Positions 17,760-27,160 are shown, counted from the stretch's first letter. The stretch is DNA of 64,000 nt from JAHECQ01 sp047638695 (GCA_047638695.1 JBLINY010000001.1:67735-131734); one strand, 5' to 3'. The notes: generated from the letters alone by a model not told the origin. Translations and numbers: made by a program.

Positions 17760-18350
17760 TCAAGCGGCGAGGCCTCGGAGTCCGCCCCAGGCAAGGTCGA
17801 TCAGGTCGTTGACGAGCTCGTCACGATCGAGACTTGCGTTGTGGTCGTTCTGCCAGAACCGGACCATGCCTTCGGCCAGGCCCACGACACCATGGGCCAA
17901 AGCCTGCCTGTGTGAGTCGCTCATCCCTTCAACCGCGATGAGGTCAGCAATGCCGTTGGCAACCGACCGCTCGACGTTCGCCGCAATTTGAGCCCATTCC
18001 TCGTCTTCTCGACTGGCGCCGGTGAATAACACTCGAAAGCCATCCGGATCGTCTTCAACGAATGTCATGTACGCGGTGAGACCGGTTTTGACCTGGCCCC
18101 GTGGCGTGTCGGCGCTCGCCGCAGCGAGGATGACATTGGTCCGGAGACGATCACCGACGTCTTCGAGGACGGCTTTGTAAAGATCACGCTTGGATGAGAA
18201 GTGTTGGTACAGGACTGGTTTGGTGACACCCGCATCGGCGGCGACGTCGTTCATTGATGTTTGGTGAAAGCCCCGGCGGGCAAAGACTCGACGGGCAATG
18301 GCCAGCAGTTGCTCGCGTCGCTCCGGTGCGGGTAACCGAGCGGTACTCAC
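17760..18350 (-). CDS. TetR family transcriptional regulator
   Basis: 196 residues. The N-terminal HTH (RREQLLAIARRVFARRGFHQ, then VAADAGVTKPVLYQHFSSKR) is a textbook TetR DNA-binding domain. The C-terminal ligand domain has no recognisable specificity. Its start overlaps the small membrane protein gene by 4 nt, so it is the last gene of the minus-strand run from the sortase down. It may regulate that run, but no operator was identified. Confidence 0.92.
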   Translation of the reverse strand: MSTARLPAPERREQLLAIARRVFARRGFHQTSMNDVAADAGVTKPVLYQHFSSKRDLYKAVLEDVGDRLRTNVILAAASADTPRGQVKTGLTAYMTFVEDDPDGFRVLFTGASREDEEWAQIAANVERSVANGIADLIAVEGMSDSHRQALAHGVVGLAEGMVRFWQNDHNASLDRDELVNDLIDLAWGGLRGLAA

Positions 18351-18607
18351 CAGCTGTCGTCGCGATCGGCTCGTTCAGCCGCTTTAACTCCGTATTTGAA
18401 CACGAGCGCCGGTGCCAAAAGGGCCGACCCCGCAACCAGCAGTCCGATGACGAGGGTCACGACGGTCGAGGTGAACCCGGTCATGAAGCCGATGAAGAAG
18501 ATGACGCTGGCGAGCACATAGAGCGCGGTGCCAAGCCGGAGGCCCTTGGAAACAAGGTCGGCGACTTTGGCTCGCTGTATGCGGACGGGGTCACTTTCGG
18601 TGGTCAT
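18347..18607 (-). CDS. Small membrane protein of unknown function
   Basis: 86 residues with two predicted membrane helices (ALYVLASVIFFIGFMTGF and VVTLVIGLLVAGSALLAPAL) between charged ends. It overlaps the DUF5317 gene upstream and the TetR gene downstream by 4 nt each, which argues strongly that it is a real, coupled gene. I do not recognise the family. Confidence 0.75.
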   Translation of the reverse strand: MTTESDPVRIQRAKVADLVSKGLRLGTALYVLASVIFFIGFMTGFTSTVVTLVIGLLVAGSALLAPALVFKYGVKAAERADRDDSW

Positions 18608-19323
18608 GCCTGCTGCCCCTCGCTCACCGAATCGGCCCGCTCGGCGGATGGGGTCAGAGTTGCCGGCATGTGCACTGGTAGTTCCTCAAGATCAATCAGA
18701 TCGCGGATATCGACATTCGACGAATCCAGCGGCTCACCGAGAAGTTCGTCGAGATCGATCCCAACTCGTCGGCGGTGCAGAACGAGATTCATGGTGAGGA
18801 CGGTGAGGCCGCCGATCATAATGAGATCGCCGAACGACACGACGTCGCCAAGGAAGGAGATGGGAACAATATCGCCGAGCTGGGGTAGCGATGTGTCAGC
18901 CGTTTCGAGTTGCCAGAGTCCGCCGACGCTGACGCGATCAGCGCTGACGCCGGCGGGAACTTCCCCAGCGGCGACCAAGGAGCTGAAGCGAATCGGAATG
19001 TGACCGTTGGCGACTACGGCGGCGAAGTTGAGGGTGACACCAAACCCCGTGACGGCGACGCCCTTGAGGTGAAGGTTCAGGAGCGCTGCCAGCACGAGGA
19101 GGAACGAACCGATTACAAGGAGTGATGTCCGTCCGGGGATAGCGAATTGTTCGGCGAGAATTTGCAGTACTGCGCCGACGGCAAGCACGGGCCAGTACTG
19201 GACCGGGCTGCCGAGGATTGCTCGAAGGCTCCCACCGCGGACGATGCCGAGGGCGGCGCCAACGATAATCGCGGCCGCAGACAGGAGGGTCCCGTCGATC
19301 ACTGTCTGAAGGAACTCAGGCAT
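18604..19323 (-). CDS. DUF5317 family membrane protein
   Basis: 239 residues from ATG 19323; GTG 19335 adds 4 residues. Several hydrophobic segments (residues about 10-30, 40-60, 65-85 and 160-180) and the segment LGDIVPISFLGDVVSFGDLI are characteristic of DUF5317 proteins, common in Actinobacteria and Firmicutes and without a known function. The C-terminal 60 residues are acidic and cytosolic-looking. It is translationally coupled to the following small membrane protein. Confidence 0.75.
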   Translation of the reverse strand: MPEFLQTVIDGTLLSAAAIIVGAALGIVRGGSLRAILGSPVQYWPVLAVGAVLQILAEQFAIPGRTSLLVIGSFLLVLAALLNLHLKGVAVTGFGVTLNFAAVVANGHIPIRFSSLVAAGEVPAGVSADRVSVGGLWQLETADTSLPQLGDIVPISFLGDVVSFGDLIMIGGLTVLTMNLVLHRRRVGIDLDELLGEPLDSSNVDIRDLIDLEELPVHMPATLTPSAERADSVSEGQQA

Positions 19324-19404
19324 CGTGGTCCACACAGTAGCGATGGAGGGTCAGTTTTCGGAATCGAGCAACTAGCCGTGGGGACCTACTGCCGGTTGGG
19401 CGGG

Positions 19405-20043
19405 TCAGACGTTGCTGGCGTGGCAGACCACGCGGCGGTCTCCCTGCCCCCATACTCCCTCGTTTGGTGTGAACTCCTGTGCCACCCGTTCCGACGCAGC
19501 GTATTGCTCGCCAAAGACCTCGGCGAACCGCTGAAGGCACGCTCGGGCGGCCGCTCGTCGGATGTTTCGGTCGCCCGGATAGGCGAGCTCGGTGTCGCCT
19601 GGACAGACACGAGAAGTGAGGTTCCCAGGGTCATCTTCGTCATCACCGAGGCAGAAGACGGCGTAAACCTGTCCCAGGTTGGTTCCGGCACAGTCGACGA
19701 CGGCAACGGTTGGGGGGCGCGGGATGGTCGTTGTCTCCGGCAGCGTGTCCGGAGCCGTTGCCTGGGTGGTGGTTTGGTCGTTCTCGTCAGGGCTTGTGAC
19801 GACGGCCTCTGACGTTGTCGTCGTGGGCTCAGCCAATGGAACTTCGGCGAAACACTGGTCGGGAGAGAGGCCGAGGTTGGGGGCGATGGCCAGAATCACG
19901 GGAAGTTCGGTTGTCGAGGTCGCGGCGCTGTTCGATGAGGACGCGGTGTTCCCATCGCTAGATCCATCACTCGAGCCAGAGCACGATGTTGCCACCAGAA
20001 TCGGAATGACCAGCGCCCGCGCGATCACATCGAGGTGCTTCAA
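19405..20043 (-). CDS. Septum-formation-family lipoprotein
   Basis: 212 residues. A signal peptide ends in a lipobox (LVATSC), followed by a Ser/Thr-rich linker and a Cys-containing domain: VVDCAG, VFCLG, RVCPGD, RACLQRFAEVFG, then a terminal VWGQGDRRVVCHASN. This spacing of Cys and the closing W-GDR-V-C pattern resemble the actinobacterial septum-formation domain. It is probably anchored on the outer face of the membrane. It lies 64 nt downstream of the sortase on the same strand. The exact role is unknown. Confidence 0.7.
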   Translation of the reverse strand: MKHLDVIARALVIPILVATSCSGSSDGSSDGNTASSSNSAATSTTELPVILAIAPNLGLSPDQCFAEVPLAEPTTTTSEAVVTSPDENDQTTTQATAPDTLPETTTIPRPPTVAVVDCAGTNLGQVYAVFCLGDDEDDPGNLTSRVCPGDTELAYPGDRNIRRAAARACLQRFAEVFGEQYAASERVAQEFTPNEGVWGQGDRRVVCHASNV

Positions 20044-20107
20044 CTGCGACCTCGGGTGCGAGGAAGCGAGGTGGTGCAGCCGGTCACACGGCCAGTGGTG
20101 CAGCCGA

Positions 20108-21187
20108 TCACAGTGCGGGCAGCATCCGATCGAGGTGACCGAACGTAACGAACAGGACGAGAAAGAAGACCGGGGTGGCTATTGCATAGGCCGGCCACTT
20201 CTTCCAGGCCCGTCCGAGGAGCCAGCCAGCGAAGGCGACCAGGAGGGCGAATGCCGACCAGACCAGCGTGATGTTGAGCTCTTCGTAGTGCCACCCCAGT
20301 GACTCTTCCAGAGATTCTTCTTCGATGCCGACGGTGTTGCCCTCGTCCTCACCGTCGCCGGAACCACCGGCTGCGAACTCGGGATCGTCTTCGTCCGCGC
20401 CCAACTGGATTTCGCTTGGCGCTGTTGTCGTCGGAAGGGACGGCGCCGGTGCCCCGACCATCAACGCGGTGACGACGATTCGTTGTCTGGCCGAGTACTT
20501 GGGGTGACAGGCCGTGAGCGTGAGTCGATTGTCGCCCTGATAGTCGACCACGTCGGTGCGAGTGGGCTCGACGATGAAGTGGCCGATCTGATCGCCTTCG
20601 GCATTCGGGTGGCCCATGACCTCGTAGTAGAAGGTTCCCTGCAGCGTTTCGACCTCGATGGTGTCACCCGGCTCTAGCAAGTCGAGATTGTGAAACGGTT
20701 GGCCGTACGTGGTGCGGTGACCAGCGATAGCCGCATTGCCGGCTTGGCCTGGCATCGGTGTCGACGGATAGTGGCCGGGGCCCCTTCTCAGATCGTCGCG
20801 CCCGACGCCCGAGATCACCTGTTTCCGAACATCGATGGCAGGAATTCGGATCTCGCCCATCGACTCGCCGCGTATTGGCTCGAGTTCAGCAGCCAAGGCT
20901 GGTGCAATCGAGACGGGCAGGTTCGGCGCCGGCGCCGTCGTGCTGGGAGCGGCCCCATCGTTGTTCGGCACCGTGGTGGTGGGTGCAGCAGCGGTTGTTG
21001 TGACATTGCCGAGTTCGGCGAGGGCTTGCTTACGGGCCTCGAAGTCATCTTCAAGAGAGGCTTGAGCCCTGCCTTCATGGAGGCCAGTGCCCCAAAGCTG
21101 ATAGCCGGCGAACATCAACACGATGAGCCCGAGGGCGATCAGCATGCGACCAATGCCACCGATAATGGAGGAGAAACGGCTTTCCAT
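20108..21187 (-). CDS. Class E-like sortase with C-terminal membrane helices
   Basis: 359-residue transpeptidase that would attach proteins to the cell envelope. It has an N-terminal TM (IGRMLIALGLIVLMFAGYQL), a Thr/Pro-rich linker and a sortase domain with catalytic His in AIAGHRTTYG, Cys in LTACHPKYS and Arg in ARQRIVV. Two further hydrophobic helices near the C-terminus (LVWSAFALLVAFAGWLLG and YAIATPVFFLVLFVTFG) are unusual for small sortases. No protein with an obvious LPxTG/LAxTG tail was found in this window. It is divergent from ccmA with about 175 nt between. Confidence 0.87.
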   Translation of the reverse strand: MESRFSSIIGGIGRMLIALGLIVLMFAGYQLWGTGLHEGRAQASLEDDFEARKQALAELGNVTTTAAAPTTTVPNNDGAAPSTTAPAPNLPVSIAPALAAELEPIRGESMGEIRIPAIDVRKQVISGVGRDDLRRGPGHYPSTPMPGQAGNAAIAGHRTTYGQPFHNLDLLEPGDTIEVETLQGTFYYEVMGHPNAEGDQIGHFIVEPTRTDVVDYQGDNRLTLTACHPKYSARQRIVVTALMVGAPAPSLPTTTAPSEIQLGADEDDPEFAAGGSGDGEDEGNTVGIEEESLEESLGWHYEELNITLVWSAFALLVAFAGWLLGRAWKKWPAYAIATPVFFLVLFVTFGHLDRMLPAL

Positions 21188-21362
21188 GGGCTTGTCGTCT
21201 GGCCTTTCGCTCGAGCGGGGTCCGCACGAGAGTCGTCATGAGCGTAGAACTGACTATCGTCGGATTCGGTGCACCTGTGAGACTCAACCCAGGGAGTGGG
21301 GCCTATCGTTCCCGTTCGTGGTGGGTTCTTTCTCCAATGCGCCAACCGCAAAAGGCGGCGCC

Positions 21363-22022
21363 GTGGTCCAGCTCCGGGACGCCATCACGTTGCTCGGCAA
21401 CTTTCCTGCCCTCGCTGGGGCCGATCTAGCGGTTGCCGAAAGCGAGATCGTGCTGCTCGAAGGACCGAATGGCGCTGGCAAATCGACGCTTCTGCGTCTT
21501 TGTGCCGGGCTGGCCTCGCTGCACCGAGGTAGCGGAACGGTACTGGGCGCCGATCTTGCTACCCGGCGGGGCCGACGAGAGGTCCGACGGCGAGTCGGCC
21601 TGCTCGGCCATCAGACTGCGCTCTACGACGATCTGACGGTCGAACAGAACATCCAATTCTGGGCACGCGCCAATCGGTCGGAAGGGGTCGATATCGAGCC
21701 GGCAATGGAGCGCCTTGGCTTGGCCGACCGGTTGCGAACGGTGCCGGTGTCAGGACTTTCCGCCGGGCAGCGCCGACGGACCGCCATGGCCGTCATCGTC
21801 TGTCGCCGACCTCGGCTGTGGTTGCTTGACGAACCGCACGCCGGCCTCGATCGGGCCGGCCGCGACCTCATCGACGGTCTTATCGTCGATGCCGCTGCGG
21901 CCGGAGCCACCATCATGCTGTCTTCGCACGAGATCGAACGGGCTGCCGGTTTGGCCACCAGGGTGGTCACCATCGCTGGGGGTCGAGTTCACGAAGCACT
22001 CGGAGGCCTCGATGCTTCGTGA
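21363..22022 (+). CDS. ccmA: Heme exporter ATP-binding protein CcmA
   Basis: ATPase of the CcmAB transporter that drives release of holo-CcmE in System I cytochrome c maturation. 219 residues from GTG 21363, which has AAAGG 7 nt upstream; the open frame extends further upstream without similarity. Walker A is GPNGAGKST, the signature is LSAGQRRR, Walker B is RLWLLDEPHAGLD and the switch is LSSHE. The first gene of the operon, it overlaps ccmB by 11 nt. Confidence 0.9.
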   Translation: MVQLRDAITLLGNFPALAGADLAVAESEIVLLEGPNGAGKSTLLRLCAGLASLHRGSGTVLGADLATRRGRREVRRRVGLLGHQTALYDDLTVEQNIQFWARANRSEGVDIEPAMERLGLADRLRTVPVSGLSAGQRRRTAMAVIVCRRPRLWLLDEPHAGLDRAGRDLIDGLIVDAAAAGATIMLSSHEIERAAGLATRVVTIAGGRVHEALGGLDAS

Positions 22023-22704
22023 TGCCTGGCTGGTGGCGGCCAAGGACCTCCGTGTTGAAGCATCATCGCGTGTGCTCAGCGGGCAGGTGCTTCCCTTCGG
22101 ATTTATCGTGCTCATCCTCTTTGGCTTCGGGATCTCCCCTGATAGACGCGTGGTCGAGGCGCCCGATCGATCGGTGCTCGAGCAAGTGGCGCCAGGGTTG
22201 TTCTGGATCGCGGTATTGCTGTCGGCCCTGCTGGCCCTTGGTCGATCATTTGCCATCGAAGCCGTTGATGGCAATTTGGATGCGATCAAGTTGACTGGCC
22301 TTGACCCGGGCGGGCTCTTTCTCGGGAAGGGCTTGGCGGTGGCGCTCGAGCTGGCAGCGCTCGAGCTCGTCCTCGGGGCAGGTGCGTTGCTGCTGTACGG
22401 GGCGCCGTTGGAGCACGTTGGTTTACTGTTCGTCACCTTGGTCGTCACGACCTTGTCGATCGCGGCGGCCGGAACTCTGTACGCGGCACTGGCTTCGGGC
22501 CTCCGCGTGCGGGAAACTCTGGTTCCGCTGTTGGTTCTGCCTGTGCTGGCTCCCGTCCTGCTGGCGGCCACTCTCGCTACCGAAGCCGCACTTTTTGGCC
22601 CGGCCAGTGACGGCTGGCCGTGGGCCGGACTCTTGGGGGCTTTCGCCCTGCTTTACCTCGGGGCGGGGATCCTGTCATTTGGTGCGCTGCTGGAGGAAAC
22701 ATGA
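22012..22704 (+). CDS. ccmB: Heme exporter permease CcmB
   Basis: 230-residue membrane subunit partnering CcmA. The N-terminus (RDAWLVAAKDLRVEASSR, then VLPFGFIVLILFGF) and the segment LDAIKLTGLDPGGLFLGKGL are typical of CcmB. About six hydrophobic helices are visible. The ATG 22012 lies within the ccmA end and the stop overlaps ccmC by 4 nt. Confidence 0.9.
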   Translation: MLRDAWLVAAKDLRVEASSRVLSGQVLPFGFIVLILFGFGISPDRRVVEAPDRSVLEQVAPGLFWIAVLLSALLALGRSFAIEAVDGNLDAIKLTGLDPGGLFLGKGLAVALELAALELVLGAGALLLYGAPLEHVGLLFVTLVVTTLSIAAAGTLYAALASGLRVRETLVPLLVLPVLAPVLLAATLATEAALFGPASDGWPWAGLLGAFALLYLGAGILSFGALLEET

Positions 22705-23468
22705 CCTCAACTGAGTTGCCGGCGTCCTTCGATGCCGTGGCGTCTACGAGCACGTTCCGCAGTCGCGCCCTCGGCGTCGCCTGTCTGGTCGGCCTGGGTG
22801 TCTTTCTCCTGTTCGCCCTCGTGCTTTCCGGTCCCGAAGTCACGCAGCGCGATGCAGTGCGGTTGTTCTATATTCACGTCCCGTCTGCGCTCGTCGGGCT
22901 CTATCTGGCCTTTGGTATCACGGCTCTGGGCAGCATCATCTACCTTCGCAAGGGCTCAGAATTCTGGGACCTGGTGGCCGGAGCTTCGGCGGAGATTGGT
23001 GTGCTGTTCTGCGGCTTCACCCTGATAACCGGGATGCTGTGGGGCAAGCCCACCTGGGGGGTCTATTGGCACTGGGATCCTCGCCTCACCAGCACCACGA
23101 TTTCCTTCGTGCTCTTTGTCGGCTACCTCGCTGTCCGCCGCCTCGACCTCGATCCGACGGTCCGTTCGCGCCGAGCAGCCATCCTTGGCGTCATCGGGTT
23201 CCTCAATGTGTTGATTGTTCGGCAATCCGTGGTGTGGTGGCGCAGCCTGCACCAGGGCAGCACACTCGACCCGGTCGATAGTCAGATCGATGGTCTCATG
23301 TTGTTCTCGTTCTTTCTCGGACTCATTGTCTTCAGCATGGTCTTCTTCTGGCTACTGATTCACCGCTTCCGAGTGGCCTGGCTCGAGCGTCAGATCGAAG
23401 CCGTGCGTCTGAGCGATGCCATCGTCGAACGCCAGGCCGAAGCCGGTAGCTACGAAGGGCTCAATTGA
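22701..23468 (+). CDS. ccmC: Heme-handling protein CcmC
   Basis: 255-residue membrane protein that loads heme onto CcmE. It has six TM helices and a tryptophan-rich motif (WGVYWHWDPRLTSTT), plus FYIHVPSALVGLY, which carries a conserved heme-ligand His, and VWWRSLHQG. ATG 22701 overlaps ccmB (ATGA) and its stop overlaps ccmD. Confidence 0.93.
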   Translation: MTSTELPASFDAVASTSTFRSRALGVACLVGLGVFLLFALVLSGPEVTQRDAVRLFYIHVPSALVGLYLAFGITALGSIIYLRKGSEFWDLVAGASAEIGVLFCGFTLITGMLWGKPTWGVYWHWDPRLTSTTISFVLFVGYLAVRRLDLDPTVRSRRAAILGVIGFLNVLIVRQSVVWWRSLHQGSTLDPVDSQIDGLMLFSFFLGLIVFSMVFFWLLIHRFRVAWLERQIEAVRLSDAIVERQAEAGSYEGLN

Positions 23469-23605
23469 TGCATTGGCAATACGTGATTCCCGGTTATCTG
23501 GTGGTGTTCGTCGGGTTGGGTGCCTACACCGGTCAACTGTTGCGACGAGCCAGAACACTTGCGGCCAGAGTTGAGCCGGAACGACGGCGGTTCCTCAGTG
23601 AGTGA
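23468..23605 (+). CDS. ccmD: CcmD-like small membrane protein (45 aa)
   Basis: 45 codons starting MHWQYVIPGYLVVFVGLGAY and ending RFLSE. One TM helix is followed by a basic stretch (LLRRARTLAARVEPERRR). Position between ccmC and ccmE, length, topology and a 1-nt overlap with the ccmC stop match CcmD, which stabilises the CcmABCE complex. Sequence identity within this family is always low, so context carries the call. Confidence 0.85.
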   Translation: MHWQYVIPGYLVVFVGLGAYTGQLLRRARTLAARVEPERRRFLSE

Positions 23606-24062
23606 GATCGACCTCACGCCAAGGGACGCCGACGAACCGTCTGCCGAGAGACGGCGGCTGCGCAACTGGGCCATCGTTGGCTCACTGGCGGCGGTGTTGG
23701 CCTTTGTGTTGTTCCAGGCCATCACGAACGCCGCCGTGTTTTACAAGAATGCCGACGAAGCGGTCGCCGAGCGAACAGAACTTGGCGATCGCACGTTCCG
23801 GCTTCAGGGCACGGTGGTCACCGAACCAGAGATGCGGGCTGATGGCGCCATGGTCTTCACGGTCGCCTTCGGGGGTCAAGACGTGGTCGTGCGCCATGTC
23901 GGTGAAGAACCCTCTGATCTCTTCGAGCTCGGAATTCCCATCGTGGCTGAAGGCCACTGGGAAGACGACGAGTTCGAGAGCAAACAACTGCTGGTGAAGC
24001 ACTCCGAGTCATACGTCGAGGACAACCGGGACAGGGTCGAGTACGAACTCGACGAGAGCTGA
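23598..24062 (+). CDS. ccmE: Heme chaperone CcmE
   Basis: 154 residues from GTG 23598, overlapping ccmD by 8 nt. An N-terminal membrane anchor (WAIVGSLAAVLAFVLFQAI) precedes an OB-fold domain (TFRLQGTVVTEP, then EGHWEDDEFESKQLLVKH). The covalent heme-binding His lies in VKHSESY, the classical His-type KHxExY motif rather than the Cys variant found in some archaea and Gram-positive relatives. Confidence 0.92.
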   Translation: MSEIDLTPRDADEPSAERRRLRNWAIVGSLAAVLAFVLFQAITNAAVFYKNADEAVAERTELGDRTFRLQGTVVTEPEMRADGAMVFTVAFGGQDVVVRHVGEEPSDLFELGIPIVAEGHWEDDEFESKQLLVKHSESYVEDNRDRVEYELDES

Positions 24063-24063
24063 C

Positions 24064-26046
24064 TTGAATTCTGTTCTCGGGTTCTTCTTCATGATGCTCG
24101 GGCTGAGCTCATCGATCGTTGGCGCCCTAGCTGGCGTTTACGCCCTTGTGCGGAACAAACCCCGCGTGCTGCGAACGGTTCGGCAGTGGGCCTGGCTCGT
24201 CCTCGTCGGCGGCATCGGCACCTTCACCGTGATGCAGGTCGCCCTCTTTCAACGTGACTACTCGGTCAGTTATGTGCAGCGGGTTGGCAGCGATGTCACC
24301 CCGCCGCTCTACAACTTCGCGGCGTTGTGGTCGGCGCTCGAGGGGTCGATCATCTTGTGGGCCCTCGTGCTGGGTCTTTACATCGGGGCGGTGTTGATCA
24401 AGTTCCGTGATCGGCACGACGACCCATTGCTTGGTTGGGCGATCGTCATCTTGTTAATGATCAGCGGATTCTTCTTCGCTCTCATGGCCGGACCAGCGAA
24501 CCCCTTCACCCAAGTCGACGTTCCGCTCGGGTTTGTCGGCCCTGGCCCCAACCCGCTGCTGCAGAACCATGTCTTGGTCGCCTTTCATCCTCCGATGCTC
24601 TACTTCGGCTATGTCGGCTTCAGCGTGCCGTTCGCCTTCGCCATGGCCGCCCTCATCACGGGTCGGGTTGGCGAAGGTTGGCTGGTCGAGACTCGTCGAT
24701 GGACCGTCGCTGCGTGGGGTTTCCTAACCTTCGGCATCGTGCTCGGCGCGTGGTGGAGCTACGAGGTGTTGGGGTGGGGTGGCTATTGGGCCTGGGACCC
24801 GGTTGAAAACGCGTCGCTGCTGCCCTGGCTCACCGGTACGGCCTACTTGCACTCGGTGATGGTCCAAGAGCGTCGCGGCATGTTGCGGGTGTGGAATCTC
24901 TCGTTGTTGTGCTCGACATTCAGCCTCACGGTGCTTGGAACCTTCCTCACAAGGTCGGGCGTGATCGAATCGGTGCACGCGTTTGCCGATGGCGCCGTTG
25001 GGCCGTGGCTGTTGGTCTTCTTCACGATCGTCTCAGTATCGAGCATCGGTCTCATCGGCTGGCGGGGTGACCGATTGCGGTCACCCGGGGCCATCGATTC
25101 GCCGCTGTCTCGGGAAGCCGGGTTCTTGGCTAACAACGTGTTGTTCGGTGCCCTGGCGTTCGTGGTCCTGCTCGGCACCGTATTCCCGCTACTGGCGGAG
25201 GCGTTCGATGGCACTCGCCTCACGATTGGACGGCCATACTTCGATTCTCTTGGCCGGCCGCTGGCCTTCGTAATGTTGTTCCTCATGGCAGCGGCTCCGG
25301 TCCTGCCGTGGCGTAAGGCATCCACCGAACTGTTGTCCCAGCGGTTGTTCTGGCCGGCTGTTGCCGGCGTGGCCGCAATGTTCCTCGCCGTGATCTTGGG
25401 CGGTCGGGGTTTGTATCCGATGCTCACCTTCGGTCTGGGTGGATTCGCGGCCGGTGCCGCCCTCCGCCAAGTCGTCCTGGCAACCCGACGTCAGGGTTGG
25501 CGCGGTCTGGTTGGTCGCACCAACGGCGGCATGATCGTGCACATCGGTGTGGTCATCGTGGCGGTCGGCATTGGCGCGAGCGAGAGCTACAAGACTGACC
25601 AGACGGCGACGTTGTTTCCCGGTGAGACGATGACGGTCAACAACCACGTCTTCCGTTACCTCGAGCTCGGGGCTGATGAAAATGCTCGGCGACAGCGGGT
25701 GTTTGCGCTGGTCGAGATCGACGGCGGTGACGTCTACGCGCCGGCTATCACCCGCTTCAGTCAGATGGGCACCCCGTTGGCAACCCCATCGGTTCGATCG
25801 GGATTTACCGAAGACCTCTTCCTGGTGCTCGACGATGTGCCGCGTGACGACCCAACGGGCCCGGTACGGCTGAGGGTCATCATCCGTCCATTGATCAGCT
25901 GGTTGTGGGGAGGAGGCCTCCTTATGGGCTTCGGAACGCTGCTGGCAATATTCCCGGGACGTCGACGCCGCGGTACCGAGGCAACGTCGGCCTCGGTCGA
26001 GGATGACGCTCCGGAGGCCGAGGCGACGGAGGTTGCCAGTGTCTGA
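24064..26046 (+). CDS. ccmF: Cytochrome c heme lyase component CcmF
   Basis: 660 residues from TTG 24064, one nucleotide after the ccmE stop. About fifteen hydrophobic segments; the WWD motif is WGGYWAWDPVENASLLPW, preceded by NPLLQNHVLVAFHPPMLYFG with conserved His. It transfers heme from CcmE to apocytochrome with CcmH. The last codons (Ala-Ser-Val-stop) are followed by imperfect copies of the same stop region. Confidence 0.93.
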   Translation: MNSVLGFFFMMLGLSSSIVGALAGVYALVRNKPRVLRTVRQWAWLVLVGGIGTFTVMQVALFQRDYSVSYVQRVGSDVTPPLYNFAALWSALEGSIILWALVLGLYIGAVLIKFRDRHDDPLLGWAIVILLMISGFFFALMAGPANPFTQVDVPLGFVGPGPNPLLQNHVLVAFHPPMLYFGYVGFSVPFAFAMAALITGRVGEGWLVETRRWTVAAWGFLTFGIVLGAWWSYEVLGWGGYWAWDPVENASLLPWLTGTAYLHSVMVQERRGMLRVWNLSLLCSTFSLTVLGTFLTRSGVIESVHAFADGAVGPWLLVFFTIVSVSSIGLIGWRGDRLRSPGAIDSPLSREAGFLANNVLFGALAFVVLLGTVFPLLAEAFDGTRLTIGRPYFDSLGRPLAFVMLFLMAAAPVLPWRKASTELLSQRLFWPAVAGVAAMFLAVILGGRGLYPMLTFGLGGFAAGAALRQVVLATRRQGWRGLVGRTNGGMIVHIGVVIVAVGIGASESYKTDQTATLFPGETMTVNNHVFRYLELGADENARRQRVFALVEIDGGDVYAPAITRFSQMGTPLATPSVRSGFTEDLFLVLDDVPRDDPTGPVRLRVIIRPLISWLWGGGLLMGFGTLLAIFPGRRRRGTEATSASVEDDAPEAEATEVASV

Positions 26047-26106
26047 GTTACGAGTGTCTGAGGTGAGTGTTTCTGAATTACGGGTGTCTGAGTTGCGCCT
26101 ATCTGA
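26035..26106 (+). repeat. Imperfect tandem copies of the ccmF stop-codon region
   Basis: The string GTGTCTGAGTTACG recurs as GTGTCTGAGTTACG, GTGTCTGAGGTG, GTTTCTGAATTACG and GTGTCTGAGTTGCG, then CTATCTGATTTG. Each carries a TCTGA like the ccmF terminus. It fills the gap before the ccmG start at 26124. Confidence 0.8.
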
Positions 26107-26123
26107 TTTGAAAGGATCCTGAG

Positions 26124-26648
26124 GTGGAGGGCAGCAGTAATCGTGTTCGCACCGCCGCACTAGCCGTTGGAGTTGTCGTGGTTTCTCTCATCACGCTGCT
26201 CGCCGTTTCTGGTGGTGGTGATTTCGACGACGTCGAGGCCAACCGTCTGTTGGGCAAGAAGGTTCCCGTGCTCGTGGGACCAACGCTTGATGGAGCGAAC
26301 TATGACATCGACAACGCTCGCGGTCGGTGGGTCCTCGTCAATTTCTTTGCCACCTGGTGCGCCCCCTGCCGGGCTGAACACCCAGAGTTGGTGGCGCTTG
26401 AAGCATGGGGGGCCGAGACCGGTCAGCTCGAACTGTTGTCGATTGTCTTCGACGACGATCCGCAGAATGTAAGCGATCTTTTTGCCGAACTTGGAGGATC
26501 GTGGCCGGTCATGGACGCACCGGCCACGGTTGTTGACTTCCAGCTTCGGCGGGTTCCTGAGAGCTTCTTGGTCAACCCCGATGGTGTTGTGGTCGCTCAG
26601 TTCATCAGCGGTGTGCGAGCCGATCAGATCATCGCCGAGATCGGATGA
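26124..26648 (+). CDS. ccmG: Thiol:disulfide oxidoreductase CcmG/DsbE (TlpA-like)
   Basis: 174 residues from GTG 26124, with AAAGGA 8 nt upstream. The N-terminal signal anchor (TAALAVGVVVVSLITLLAV) places the thioredoxin domain outside the membrane. The redox motif is FFATWCAPCRAEHPEL (WCxPC), with the cis-Pro in VPESFLVNPDG. It reduces the apocytochrome CxxCH thiols before heme ligation. Overlaps ccmH by 4 nt. Confidence 0.92.
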   Translation: MEGSSNRVRTAALAVGVVVVSLITLLAVSGGGDFDDVEANRLLGKKVPVLVGPTLDGANYDIDNARGRWVLVNFFATWCAPCRAEHPELVALEAWGAETGQLELLSIVFDDDPQNVSDLFAELGGSWPVMDAPATVVDFQLRRVPESFLVNPDGVVVAQFISGVRADQIIAEIG

Positions 26649-27160
26649 GGCAGCGCCAGGTCGGCTGGGTTGTGGTGGTGCTGGCGGCCATTGGCCTGCT
26701 GACGTTCGCCGCGGTGGATGACACCGGTCCTCGCAACGATGCCGAGCGGGTACAGGCCCTTAGTTCGTCATTTGCCTGTCCCGAGTGCGACGGCCAGTCA
26801 GTTGCCGAGTCGAATGCTGCCGTAGCGGCCAACATACGCGAGGACATCAGGCTCGAGGTTGCCAGCGGAGCCACCGATCGCGAGATCAGAGACCGGTTGG
26901 TGCGGTCCTATGGCACCGACGTGCTGTTGACACCGCCCAGCGACGGCATCTCGCTATTGGTCTGGTTGCTGCCCGTTCTCGTGGTGGTGGTTGGTTCTGC
27001 CGGGGTCGCAGCTGTGATCTTCGGCCGTGGTGATGGCACGCGAACGGCATCGGTCGACGATGCAGCGCTCGTGGCTAGCGCCCGCCGTTCTGCTTTGAAC
27101 GGCAACGCTGCCACCGGCGGGAGCACGGACATCGATGAGGATGGCTCCGATGGCAGCTGA
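26645..27160 (+). CDS. ccmH: Cytochrome c maturation protein CcmH
   Basis: 171 residues. An N-terminal membrane segment is followed by the active-site helix SSFACPECDGQSVAESNA, equivalent to the LRCPxCQxxSIxxSNA motif. A second TM (LLVWLLPVLVVVVGSAGVAA) follows. It handles the apocytochrome thiols with CcmG and presents them to CcmF. The tail (GGSTDIDEDGSDGS) is acidic. Confidence 0.92.
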   Translation: MRQRQVGWVVVVLAAIGLLTFAAVDDTGPRNDAERVQALSSSFACPECDGQSVAESNAAVAANIREDIRLEVASGATDREIRDRLVRSYGTDVLLTPPSDGISLLVWLLPVLVVVVGSAGVAAVIFGRGDGTRTASVDDAALVASARRSALNGNAATGGSTDIDEDGSDGS